From positions 36,065,620 to 36,129,619 of the forward strand of contig JBCFYV010000001.1 in the NCBI GenBank assembly GCA_039000515.1: a DNA stretch of 64,000 nt. The letters are read 5' to 3'. The position numbers were made by a program, and so were the translations under genes. Shown piece after piece: positions 33,420 through 43,890 of the stretch (position 1 is the first letter of the stretch; the number at the start of each line of letters is the position of its first letter). Source of the DNA: Timema cristinae. Its lineage: Eukaryota; Arthropoda; Insecta; Phasmatodea; Timematidae. A model generated the notes under the pieces. It was not told the origin of the DNA. It did no database searches and worked only from the letters and a program-made list of their open reading frames with translations.

Positions 33420-33965
33420 TCTTTCTTCTTATTTGGTAGATGACAATTCTTATTTGGTAAATGGTCATTATTCTTTAGTACACTACTATTATTATTCTTT
33501 TATAAATGACAATTATTTTTTGGTATATGGCAATTCTTCTTTTGTAAATTATAATTCTTATTTAGTACAGTACTATTATTATTCTTTGGCAGATGTCAAT
33601 TCTTCTTTTATAACTGACAACTATTCTTTGTTAGATGGAAATTATTCTTTGTTAGATAGAAATTATTCTTTGATAAATGATAATTACTCTTTGGTATATG
33701 TCAATTATTCTATGGTGAATGAAAATTATTCTTTGCTAGAGGGAAATTATTCTTTCTTGTGTGTGTGTTGGGGGGGCGGGGGGTTAATGATAATTCTTCT
33801 TTGGCAGATGGCAATTATGATTTGGTAAATAACAGATTCTTTTTTGCTAGATGGTAATTATACTTTGGTAGATGATATTTCTACTTTGATAGATGGCTAT
33901 TTTTCTTTGGTAGATGACAATTCTTCTTTGGTATATAACAATTATTCTTTTGTAGATGATAGGTT
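33420..33965 (+). repeat. 21-bp minisatellite, open in one frame
   Basis: More than 20 diverged units of the type TCTTTGGTAGATGACAATTAT follow each other. A few units carry extra multiples of three (CACTACTATTATTATTC). Since 21 is divisible by three, a frame from 33301 to 33828 stays open and reads a heptad like SLVDDNY over and over. A GT/G-rich interruption (33757-33782) breaks the pattern, after which the units continue. No signal peptide or domain is seen, so coding is doubtful. Confidence 0.85.
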
Positions 33966-34873
33966 TTCGGATTGAAGGAAAAACTACTATTTCAATACTT
34001 CAAACTGCTTCTCGTCTTTTTTTATAAGTTATTTGAATACCATAGCTTGTATCAAATCAATATCAGGGATTGTTATGGGAAGGGTAATATAGAGTGAGTG
34101 CATCTGCATTCACTATGAAAAGGACAGGTAAATCACAGAGATGGCTTAAATATAGAAACTAAGCCTCATTACACCTTGCTAATATATAAACCTTGACCTA
34201 CCTATCAATGGATAACCAGTAAGTCTGACACCTTTGGCCAGGTGAAAATCCACGTAAGGCAGGTGACAAATCATATAAAGTATATGTGTTTCTTTTCTTG
34301 GAAATAAAAATATTAGATGTCTTGTATCATTGTTTGATTTGCTATCTTTTATGGATTTAAAAGGGGACCTTTAGTTATGGAGAGCCCTTTTTTAAAACTA
34401 GATTTCAATTAGTAAATTTATGAATTACCTATGTTTTAATTTAGACTTTAAAAATCTTGGCACACATTCTGAGCGTATATTATTACTAAGTAGGGTTTCT
34501 TCTATGTTATTCCAAAATAATACAGTTTATAATTGATTCATTGATATATTATTCGTGTTTATGTCCAGGAATTATTCGTAAAACGAATTAACAATTTAAA
34601 AACCTGGTCATAGATGTTTTTAAAACCCTAGTTTAAAGTCTTAATTCTTAACTTTTATAGTGACAACTTTGCTCATTGTTTCGCCACCGCAATTTCCGTG
34701 ATATTTCTATAAAATACTGATGTGTTATTGTTCTCCTTCCTTGGTTAGGGATTATTTTAGTTTGATATACGAAAACATTTTTCGAGACCAAAAGGAAGGC
34801 ATTAAAATCAAGTTTTTTATATCTGCAAATATATACATATATAATATCATATATTTGTTATATATATACATTA

Positions 34874-34875
<2 letters not shown>
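33966..34875. other. Non-coding stretch
   Basis: No recognised gene, RNA or mobile element. Confidence 0.4.
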
Positions 34876-34948
<73 letters not shown>

Positions 34949-34965
34949 TGCGCGCGCGCGCGCAC
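34876..34965. repeat. (TA)n(TG)n(CG)n compound microsatellite, Z-DNA-prone
   Basis: TA dinucleotides run to about 34917, then TG to about 34947, then a GC run to about 34964. Alternating purine-pyrimidine sequence ending in CG repeats is the classical Z-DNA-forming type. Confidence 0.93.
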
Positions 34966-37290
34966 ATCCCACTTTTATAAAAAATTGTGTTGAGAAAGAA
35001 TAATCATAAATATATGGTTAAAAATATATTTCAATCTTTTTACTTTCTCGAATAACATTAAACGTGAAATAGTATTGTAATTGTTAGAAGAAATAATGAT
35101 CACAGCAGTGAAAATGTAGTTTTTAGCAAGCGTTCTAGCTTGGTATTTCTTTTCACACTTGGTAGAGATATCGTTAAATCTTATTTAGATCGCAGTTCTA
35201 TAAGTAAATAAATAACCGAAATAAAAACAAATATAAAAATGTTTTCTAAAAAGCTAATAACATGATTATATACTTAAAACAAATCTTTTTATTCATCAAA
35301 TAATTTATATTTTATAAAAAATCTATTTTCTTGGATTACGATCACTTTACTTACTATCTATATATTTAATCAAACGCAATAACTAAAAGAATATTAATAT
35401 GTAAAATAATGTGTTTAATAACTTCAAACATACAAAAAAAGACTGAAATTACCACTAACTCACCATACTACTGAGTTTAAAAATGTATTAATAACAAATG
35501 GATTTAAAAAAAGTTATTTTATGTTTTATCAGATGTTTTCTCGAAATAGAATGCCAACTCAGAAGAGGTGTAAATGGGCTAAAATAATGTATTAAATCAA
35601 TGTTTATATTGGTAGAAGTTATTGAAAGTTTATTTAAAAAAACAGTGATAAAGATTCTCAATTTAACAACATGTTTTTCACATTTTTGTTTCCAAACAAA
35701 ACACTTCAGTGGATTCGGGCCAAATGAACATGCTTAAAGATTCTAGTGTTTTACTATGAATATTTAATAACCATTGTTTATAGTAGAATGTTTTTCCATA
35801 GAGTATTTCCTTCTTCTCAAGCAAATATATACTAATGGAATGAACAGACCTGATTGAGGGAGTGGCCACGTTAATTATTTAAACATGGAATGTATTTTAA
35901 ACAAACTTTATTTCCCATAGTATTCCTTTGTCAAGCTCGGTGGTCTTGGAGAAAAATTCTCGCTTCAAGACCCGATGTTTGTGGGCTATAATCCAGCCGT
36001 GGTTGATGATATTTCTTATACGATGAGAAAATGTTGCACAACTTCCTTCGGAGGAGAAGTAAAGCTGTTGGTCCCATGTTTATTGTGGTATGTAAAAGAA
36101 CCTTGGAACGTGTGTGAAAATACATTGTTGACAAAATTGGTTGGCCTTTTAACACGCGCTCATAGAAATTGAGTGTGGGTGGCAATAAGTAACAACCACA
36201 CTTTCTGAACTCCTTTAGTACACAGAATGTCTATCAGTACCAGATGGTGCAGGCAGCACTAACCATCTTAAGGGCCCAGGAGTGGTTGGCTATAAATCCC
36301 ATCAAACAATCCTTTGGATTATTGACTTAACAATATGTATTTATCTGTTATATAATGTTCTTATTTTTACGATGGCTATGTGGAGATAACTCAACTCCAG
36401 TAGTGTAGACACTTCTTACAATAAGAGATTTAATTAATGTTTTTACCTTGAGTTTTATTGATAGATTTATTTGAATGTTTGAACATTTTTACCATCTTTC
36501 TGCCCATTATTAAAATATTTTTTTACAGAACAAATATTTATAAATTCTCTTTTTATCTTTCAGCTCTCATCTTAAGGAATTAATTTATTTTAACCAATCA
36601 CAAATTTGAATTATGACACATAATATGCGTGTGAGAGTTATAATTCAGCTTTCAATCAGAGAGTCATGTAAAAATATATTTACAATGGGTGAAACACTAT
36701 AAGTGTCTTCTATTTAAACCAAAACTTAAAAAATTGAATAAAAAATGTATGTAAGAAAATGGGACTAATCATTTTTAAACCGTCTTTCAATTTAAGGAAA
36801 TACAACTTTATATAATTTTAGTTGTTGTTTTCAAATAACAATTACATGATAAACAAATTTTCACTAATAAATGCTTGTGATCTACTATGTTGATCATTTA
36901 ATTGCTCTCAAAAAAATGTGATACTTATATTTCACAATACATGAATTTAAAAATATAACAAGGCTAATGAGTTCTGTGCTATAATATTTCACATACACCA
37001 AATTATTTTATATGGATTAATATATGAATAAACTATTATTATTATTTTACTAACTTTAATATTAGATATGCAACCAGACACATTAGTGTTTTACTTTCCA
37101 AATTTCTATTTGTCAATTATCTCTAATAATTCCAATTTTATGACTATATACTAATAATAAAATGTATATGGAATACTTGTTGGCTGTAATCAACCAGCAA
37201 TAACATACTTATTCTAATTTCATCCCCTAAAGACCATCGCACTATTAATTAGTTGGCGATAATATTTCTTGCTTACACTACCGACCCGTG
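34966..37290. other. AT-rich stretch with one GC-richer block
   Basis: Mostly AT-rich and unrecognised. The block 35930-36310 is clearly less AT-rich, with overlapping frames on both strands (35931-36185 minus, 35975-36172 plus). Its end (GGCCCAGGAGTGGTTGGCTA, then TAAATCCCATC) looks like a mobile-element remnant, but I cannot assign a family. Confidence 0.35.
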
Positions 37291-37301
37291 TTCAGCCTAG
37301 T

Positions 37302-37982
37302 TCCGTTTAGGCTGGGCTTACACAGAATCACATAAAACGTTTAAAAAAGAATGAAATTAAATATCTTGGAAACCATGACACAAAAATAATTTCGTTTGGG
37401 CTGGGCGTACACAGAATGACATAAAACGTTTCGAAACATGATGAAACCATGACACAAAAATAATTTCGTTTGGGCTGGGCGTACACAGAATGACATAAAA
37501 CGTTTTCGAAACATGATGAAACCATGACACAAAAATTATTTCGCTTAGGCCAGGAGCAAACAGAATGACATAAAAGTTTGTAAACATGATGAAACGAAAC
37601 ATCTTGAAATCACGACACAAAATTATTTCAACTAAATCTTTCAAATGAAAGATGATGAAGCCAAAACATAATGAAACAAAAGATGTTCAGTTTGTGCTAA
37701 GATGGCTGCGTGTAGTGTTGGGGGTATTTTTCAAGAAACAAAGGAAACAAAGTGGATGAAACATGGGAAGAGAATATTGCTGCTTTGTTTCAACGTGTCT
37801 CACTGTGTCGTCGAGTGGGATCTCTTTTATTCCACCTTGTGTCAACCAGTGTGTACATGCTTTCAAATAAGCCACCGCAGTCAAAGTGTAATGACACACG
37901 ATTAAACACAGTGACATACACCAAATTTGTTTTATCATGTATCGAAACGTTTTGTGTCATCTTGTGTGTGACCAGACTCAAT
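37302..37982. mobile_element. TIR element with subterminal tandem repeats
   Basis: Four units of about 74-88 bases at 37302-37640 repeat GGGCTGGGCGTACACAGAAT, GACATAAAACGTTTCGAAAC and ATGATGAAACCATGACAC. The right end (37982 inward, minus strand) shows a diverged inverted copy (AGTCTGGTCACACACAAGAT, GACACAAAACGTTTCGATAC, ATGATAAAAC). So the ends are inverted repeats with subterminal motifs where a transposase could bind. A short ATG frame at 37702 in the middle is not recognisable. Probably a non-autonomous DNA transposon of unknown superfamily. Confidence 0.65.
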
Positions 37983-38294
37983 TTACTCTGCGGTGAAACT
38001 AGATAATATGATAATGTCCATATTTGATACCTGACCCGTTTCATTTATCAGACTGACGGTTGAGTGGCCTGCTTGCTTGCTATCTCAGGTTGCTTTAACT
38101 AGCGAATCAATAAGGGGCTTATCCTCGATTATACAAACTACCAGGGAGTTAACAAGGGCAAGCATAAACACGACTGATAACAGATGATGGTCGGATAGTC
38201 CACATCTGGGGTATTACACGTATAGCTCGATTCAGAATTGAATTCATAAATTCATATATTTATTATTTATTTAATATTTAGTTTAGTTTAGACC

Positions 38295-38363
38295 TACGCC
38301 TGAACAACTCTGTGGTTAGTGCTCAGTGTTCCCAACTACAGATACAGAGATCCCGAGTTCGAA
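38295..38363 (+). mobile_element. SE-type tRNA-like SINE, 5' part, split by hAT element
   Basis: A tRNA-like head (AACTCTGTGGTTAGTGCTCA...) leads to CCCGAGTTCGAA at the B box, where it breaks. After the 601-bp insert it resumes with GGTTTGAACCCCGGTGCTTC and continues to 39038. The restored order around the break is that of a normal pol III B box (GAGTTCGAACCCCGG). Confidence 0.75.
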
Positions 38364-38964
38364 TAGGGATGCAAAAAACGTATAGATATTTTCCATTCGA
38401 TACTAGTATTTTTTTACCGTTTTTATTGATATTAGTACTCACACTCTGGTATCGAATCGATATCTAAAGAAACAACTTTTTTGTTATCTACACTTATGCT
38501 TGGATTAAATGCTTAATATGGTTAAATAAGGGTACAAAATAGATTGAAAATATATTACAATTTATATTTATTTGCTAAATAACTTTCCATCATCTACATT
38601 TTTATATACATTTTGAAAGCTGGTATGGTAAACCTTTTATAATATCCATCATACAATACTATATGTCATACCTTCCAAGTTCCAACACATAATATACATA
38701 GATGTAATAGACATAAATATAATATAGTATGGTTAACTCTTTCAAATTTTCAATGTTTAAATAAATATGAATATACAATTATTATCATTCAAATGTTGAA
38801 ATTACCACGTTATTAAAAGAAACGTTTTTCACAGATTTAAATTTCGATACTGATACTTACTGTTATCGATCCTTTTATTTCGATACTATTATGGTATCGA
38901 TATTTTTCTTCCTATAATTTAAATGATTACAGTATTGATACTTTTCTTTCGATATCAATCCCTA
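38364..38964. mobile_element. Non-autonomous hAT element in a SINE B box
   Basis: The ends are TAGGGATG (38364) and CAATCCCTA (ending 38964), the typical hAT terminal pattern. Subterminal regions are rich in TATCGATA-like words on both sides (ATTCGATACTAG, GGTATCGAATCGATATC; right side TATCGATCC, GGTATCGATA). The 8-base duplications agttcgaa (38356-38363) and ggtttgaa (38965-38972) match at 6 of 8. The inside is AT-rich without a transposase. Length 601 bp. Confidence 0.85.
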
Positions 38965-39038
38965 GGTTTGAACCCCGGTGCTTCCAGATTTTATGTGAAG
39001 CAGTGAGCCTATAAGGGGTTCAACTCAGACTCGTGAGG
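38965..39038 (+). mobile_element. SE-type SINE, part after the first hAT insert
   Basis: GTTTGAACCCCGGTGCTTCC continues the tRNA-like head, then AGCCTATAAGGGGTTCAACT and CAGACTCGTGAGG. A second hAT element starts at 39039. Further SE-like body may follow at 39594-39730 (GCGGCTCAGGTCTATAAAAC, TGCTGACCACATGACAC). Confidence 0.65.
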
Positions 39039-39585
39039 TAGTGATCGGATACTATCGATAGTGAGGACTATCGAGTACCGATCACTACGATATTTCCGAA
39101 ATTTTTACAGAAACTATAGTTACAAATTACAGGTAGAACAAAACTAAATTAATTTAGCTTAAGTAGAAACGTTTATTTAGGTGAAAAATAATAATCAAAC
39201 AACTATTTATTTTGATGTTGGGACATTAACATACAGCATCAACATTTTTGGGTCTCAGTCGATTTCTTTGTTTGTGAAATAATTGTCTCTGCCACTGAAA
39301 GCACTTGTCCAGACGGCACTGAGGTGTGTATTATCCAGGCGAACTATGTTCGAAATAAAACGGGTTTCCTCATGGTCATAACCAACGTAACGGCAAGAAA
39401 AACTCTAGTCCATAGACAACACATTCGTTAATAAATTCATCGCGCTTTTGGTTTTAGTCGCAGGCAAAAACTGTGTAAAGCTAGCCAAACAAGGTCAAAT
39501 AGGACTAATGTAAAACTATCGATAGGGATTTTAAACAATCGATAGTCACCGATAGTGTGCCATTATCGATAATTTCCGATCATTA
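39039..39585. mobile_element. Second non-autonomous hAT element
   Basis: The ends are TAGTGATCGGATACTATCGA (39039) and the inverted TAATGATCGGAAATTATCGA read from 39585. The 8-base flanks tcgtgagg (39031-39038) and tcgtgaga (39586-39593) match at 7 of 8, as required for hAT. Within the left end a strong hairpin (39038-39088) repeats ACTATCGA and GTGATCGG. No transposase frame. Length 547 bp. It is 74 bases downstream of the other hAT element, in the same SINE. Confidence 0.85.
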
Positions 39586-39774
39586 TCGTGAGAACAAAAT
39601 TAATGAAGAGCTGAATGAATGAAAAAATAGCGGCTCAGGTCTATAAAACTGAGATTAAAGGCTAGAGGGTTTGTTGTGCTGACCACATGACACTCTACAG
39701 AAGTTGGCTCCATCTTCAACAACAAGTGGCCATCTTTCTATTGGTATAGCCCATTTATAGCTAACACTTTGTAG

Positions 39775-39851
39775 TTTTTATAGTACCACGTCTTTATACC
39801 CATTCATGTTATACGCATTGGTATTAATTACGCTATTGTGTTAGGGATGAG
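39775..39851 (-). mobile_element. SC-type SINE, 3' part, split by an SB SINE
   Basis: The plus strand has the inverted shared tail (AGTACCACGTCTTTATACCC, then TTAATTACGCTATTGTG) up to TTAGGGATGAG, where the SB copy at 39852-40106 is inserted. The rest of this SINE resumes at 40107. Confidence 0.8.
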
Positions 39852-40106
39852 TCGGTGGCATAGTTGGCTAACGCGCTAGTCGTGTTAAGAGCTCGACTGC
39901 TGAGGACGGGGAGATTAAGGTTCGAATTTCGGTAGGGTGAACTGGGGTGGTTTTTCCTAAATGGTTTTCTACTCTCCATCCACGCAAATGTGGTTTCACT
40001 TCCTCTAATTCAACCTTTCATATTTCCAATCCATTAGCGTAATTAGTACTTAAAGCGTATAACCCGAACAGGTAGTAGGACGCGGTGCTAAATAATTTAA
40101 AAAAAA
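39852..40106 (+). mobile_element. SB-type SINE inserted in an SC SINE
   Basis: Head GTCGGTGGCATAGTTGGCTA then ACGCGCTAGTCGTG, B box GGTTCGAATTTCGG, the body, and the shared tail (AACAGGTAGTAGGACGCGG) with a short A-rich end. The duplication ttagggatgag is exact at 39841-39851 and 40107-40117, and the host SINE continues on both sides. Confidence 0.95.
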
Positions 40107-40281
40107 TTAGGGATGAGGAAGTCTTAATTTAAAAGGAAGTGTAGGACTACCGCCATTTGTGTGGAGGGAGAGTTGAAAATGACTTAGGGAAAACCTTCCT
40201 CAATACACCTGACTGGGATTCGAACCTTCATCTCCACATCATTGGCAGTCTATTTTATTGCGACCATGCATCCTATGAACC
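40107..40281 (-). mobile_element. SC-type SINE, 5' part of the split copy
   Basis: Plus-strand continuation after the insert: GGATGAGGAAGTCTTAATTT, TGTGTGGAGGGAGAGTTG, CAATACACCTGACTGGGATT, CGAACCTTCATCTCC and the head side (TCTATTTTATTGCGACCATG). A TTA-rich microsatellite follows at about 40289-40337. Confidence 0.85.
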
Positions 40282-40337
40282 ATGCTATGTTATTATTAAT
40301 TATTACTATTATTATCATTATTATTATTATCATTATT

Positions 40338-41130
40338 CCATTATATTAACTGACTCTCGGATTGGTAAAAGTTCAACTTAAATTTATTGCTTTTTGCTAT
40401 GAAATATTTTTTCTGAATCGTGTTTATTTATAATATTACAGTTTTTTTTTTAACCCCATAAGGCCACAAACTTTCTTCTTAAATAGACTTTATTGTGATG
40501 CCTTTTTGTTTTTAACATTTTTAATATCAACTTTTCTTGTAAATTTACCTTTAAAAATGGAATCATTCGTGTGCTTTCTCAGTCAAATCGGAATCATAAA
40601 TATATTTTTTTTTTATCGAATCTTACAAGCACAACCCTCCTGGCAGTTATTTTAGTAGCGGAAACTTTGCCAATATTTATTCATAAAATAAGAGACAAAT
40701 GCAATAAGTTTTATATAAAGAACTTTCTTACCGCTAAGGGACTTATTTTCGATATTTAAAAATTGATTATCCTATTTTATTATTTATTTTATATAATAAA
40801 ATAATAATAGTGTACATATTAATATATTTTGGTCGATGCTGTAATTAATTATCTTTACTAAATTATTCAATTTATTAAATTAAATGTTTGTATATAGATA
40901 TAAAAATAATTAGGTCAAATGTAAATATTCTACGGGTATATGTTGTCACATTATTATGTATAATATTACGCCCTAATATTAAAATTGGCCATTTCATGAA
41001 TTGGGCTAATTTATGCTAATTCCGTGAATTAACTTAATCGCTTGCCCATTTCCTGGACTTGGCAAAAGCTCTTCCAATTCACGAATTGACTAGGGGTTGT
41101 GCTGCACAGTTCATGGACCGGCTAGTTCAT
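40338..41130. other. AT-rich non-coding stretch
   Basis: No gene or mobile element recognised. Confidence 0.45.
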
Positions 41131-41134
41131 TAAG

Positions 41135-41460
41135 GTTTTTTACATCCATTACTGTTCCAACTTATTGTCTTGGTCAGATTTTTATTCAAGTCGTCCTATA
41201 TTTTACCCTACCGGCGGGCTAGGTCTATCATATCATCATATACTTTATAATCTAATTTTAAGACTAGGACGAGCACAACATTCAGTCTTCGGTCGTTGAT
41301 TCATCACTGTGAAAGGGTAAAACCACATTTCACCAATGCCAGGAATCGAATCCTGGACCCTTAGTTCGGCAGACATAAGTACTACCAACCGAGCTAACAT
41401 GTTGGATACGCCAATGCTCTTACCACTGAGCTATCCAGGATTCGTCCCTTGCCCCCTGTA
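41135..41460 (-). mobile_element. SD-type SINE with a doubled tRNA-like head
   Basis: On the minus strand two tRNA-like 5' halves stand in tandem: TGGATAGCTCAGTGGTAAGA (41435-41415 region) and TTAGCTCGGTTGGTAGTACT (about 41400), followed by one B box (CCAGGATTCGATTCCTGGC). The SD body follows (plus-strand words CACTGTGAAAGGG, CAGTCTTCGGTCGTTGATT, TTAAGACTAGGACGAGCAC, GGGCTAGGTCTATC). The end near CATCCATTACTGTTCC matches that of the SD copy at 63.7 kb. Confidence 0.75.
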
Positions 41461-41579
41461 CCCAGGGTAATTCTTCACTCATATTTTAAGGCAGAGTCTA
41501 TGATGGACGTGTGCACTCACTACATACACACATGTAATAAATTATGTTTTATTATAATTATATATAATTATAAAATAAT

Positions 41580-42210
41580 ATATAAATTATACGTTTTAAA
41601 TGAGAAATATAAATATATTCTACGGGCAATGTGATAAATCTGGATAATGCCGATATTAGCCGGGAGATGTCGACATTACCCAAGTGCAGTGGATAAAGTC
41701 ACAAATAGAATATAATTTATCTCATTTTTGACCTCATCCGGATAATCTTGACATTAGCCTGTAGGACTTGGATAACGTTGAATACTATTTGTCAAACTAA
41801 GCAAGTGTGAATATGGATTATATCTTGTAACGCCATTTTGATCTCTGAAATTGAATCACAGCAATGCACTAACATTCTAAATGCCTAATTTTGATTATTT
41901 CTTTTCCATTAACCTGAACTAAACAAACATAGCCTAAAATCACCTAATATAACCTAGACTAACCTAACCTAGTCTAGCCTAACCTAAATAACATAACCTC
42001 AACACTAAAATGATGATATTATTCAAGTGTGAGAGGATAATGTCAATATTAACTGAATAATCTTCGAAAAATATTATTTAATCGCCTCTCATTTAACATT
42101 ATTCATTATTTTGTGGATAGATTCATCATTATCTGGATAATATCGACTTTATCCAAGCTTGAACATTACCCGTAGCGTATATATAATTCTCATTTAAAAT
42201 GTATAGTTAG
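41580..42210 (-). mobile_element. TIR element with TTAGG-rich core, copy 2
   Basis: CTACGGGCAATGTGATAAAT (41620) and the inverted CTACGGGTAATGTTCAAGCT (from 42175) form the inner terminal repeats. Beyond them the pairing goes on: TTTTAAATGAGAAATATAAA on the left against TTTTAAATGAGAATTATATA inverted on the right. Inside, GGATAAAGTC, TTATCC(A/G)GATAA and the inverted TTAGG tract (41909-42000) follow the order of copy 1 at 23.4 kb. No frame of note. It is more complete than copy 1. Confidence 0.85.
41909..42000 (-). repeat. Telomere-like CCTAA-rich tract
   Basis: A degenerate run of CCTAA, TAACCTA and TAGCCTAACC words, the inverse of the tract in the first copy. Internal to the element. Confidence 0.85.
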
Positions 42211-42439
42211 TACATTATTTATCATGGATTTAACTAACTATATTTATTTTAGATGTAGAATACATAATTTACATAGCTTACATTTTGCACCAATAATTTC
42301 GGAGTAAATAACTGAAGAGAAATTATACGTGAGGGTACGTTAACAAAAAAGTTTTAATACCACTGCCTTGAACCAGAAATTTGTGTTTTTAAAATCATGA
42401 TTATAATAATTATAATAATTATAACCATTAGGAATACAT

Positions 42440-42680
42440 TTAAGCCTGCATTAGTTTTCATGATTTAAGGTATCGCTCTCATTATAGACTTGATTAATGG
42501 TGACGAGAAGGCTCTAATTATAATTCTAACTGGGTTTAGTGGGGTTGGTTTTCCATAAATAACTTATATTCTCTTCTCGAGACTCAAATGCTGGTACATT
42601 TCCTTTAAATTGAACCTTTTCAAGACCACCTCATTAAGTGTAAACATATGAATAGTCATAATGGGTTGTCATATGCTGAA
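42440..42680 (+). mobile_element. Decayed SC-type SINE
   Basis: Words ATCGCTCTCATTATAGACTT, TGACGAGAAGGCTCTAATTA, AACTGGGTTTAGTGGGG, AATGCTGGTACATTTCC and AATAGTCATAATGGGTTGTC follow the SC order from head to tail. Strongly eroded. Confidence 0.55.
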
Positions 42681-43280
42681 AAACACGCAAAATAAAATTT
42701 AACATCATCGTTACAAATTTAATGTTCTATAAATTAAACTGGATTAGAATGTTTTCTTAAAGAAAATGCAGCTAAATTAGTACTAAAAGGAGATGGTACA
42801 ACCACAATGAAGCTAATATATGGACAACCTTCAATCAACTTGAATGGAATTCAAAACTGGACCTACCCACAAATTTAAATTTTGGGTGGTATTTCACCAA
42901 GAGTGGTACTTGGGCTGTTGGTGGCTCCGGTGGCTGATCGGGTGGTCTGCAGATATCCTAGGAAGGCTCGTAATAAAACTTGAATTAAAATGTTTCCTAC
43001 AAATATACCAATATTTGGAATTAGAATTATTAAATATGAAATAAGCAAATAAGCTTGTACCAACCCTAAGTCAACCAATCTTAACAATTTTTATCAAATA
43101 TCATAAGGCTTAGAATGTTAATAAAAATAATCTAAAAGGTATTTCTTACTAAACCAATGTTATTATAAGACATTTTTGGTCTACATTTAATTTGGTAAAT
43201 CAGTGTTTGTCTTGTATTTATAGTCGTAAAATGGAGTGGTTTAAAAATAATGTGTTTTTTTCCTGCATAACTTTTAAACA
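42681..43280. other. Non-coding stretch
   Basis: Two overlapping opposite-strand frames (42844-43044 and 42875-43087) show no domain. No mobile element recognised. Confidence 0.35.
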
Positions 43281-43299
43281 CACTTCCCCCCACAACTCC

Positions 43300-43609
43300 T
43301 GTTACCTACTCCCGGGGGCCCGGTGGTCCCCTGGTGCGCATAACTTCCATTTGGCGGTCCTCCAACACTAAAACTTTAATAAATATTGCCTCAAAGTATT
43401 TTCACACCGGGACACCAGTGACTATCACCGGCGACTGTGGTGAACTCTGGCGTCCAGACACTTCATTGACAACCGAGTATTTCTTTTATTATTTAAAATT
43501 AATTCAAGCGATGAGGAAATATTTGTTACTAGTACTTCTAATCAGAAAAAGGAGGGAAAAAATGTTTACACGTATCGTACATCCTCTTCTTCATTCGGAT
43601 TTTAAATAG
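43300..43609 (+). pseudogene. PIF/Harbinger transposase, N-terminal fragment with 5' flank
   Basis: Near the end of the frame (about 43505-43606) the protein reads LLLVLLIRKRREK, then RIVHPLLHSDFK and a stop. The R-R-K-R then (W)-V-H-P-L-x-x-S-D-F pattern is the N-terminal signature of Harbinger-type (HARBI1-like) transposases; the usual Trp is lost. Upstream, 43300-43450 is GC-rich with repeated GTCAC/GTGAC words, as in a transposon 5' region. The catalytic DDE part is absent, so the piece cannot be active. Confidence 0.6.
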
Positions 43610-43705
43610 ACAAATATTTAAAAACTGAAAACTAATGTTTCTACAATGGTGAGGGGAAAAAAATCACGATATTATCTACATTCATAAATTTTAATAAATG
43701 ACGTA

Positions 43706-43890
43706 AAACCCACTTCGGTGGTCATATGGTATAAAGCGATATTCTCGCAATAGAATAGACTGCCACAGAAGGGGATATCAGGGCTCGATCCCTCAAGTTT
43801 ATTTAGAGAGTTTTTTTCCTAAATGTTTTTCAACCCTTCCTTCACGCAAATGCCGGTACACTTTCTCTAAATTTAAACTTCTAATTATAC
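43706..43890 (+). mobile_element. SC-type SINE, 3' eroded
   Basis: Head CCCACTTCGGTGGTCATATG, then ATTCTCGCAATAGAATAGAC, GGGCTCGATCCCTC at the B box, and CTTCACGCAAATGCCGGTAC of the body. The shared tail is missing. Confidence 0.8.

Noticed and set aside
40571..40759. Small membrane protein frame
   Set aside because: Hydrophobic content follows from AT-rich codons; no signal or homology pattern.
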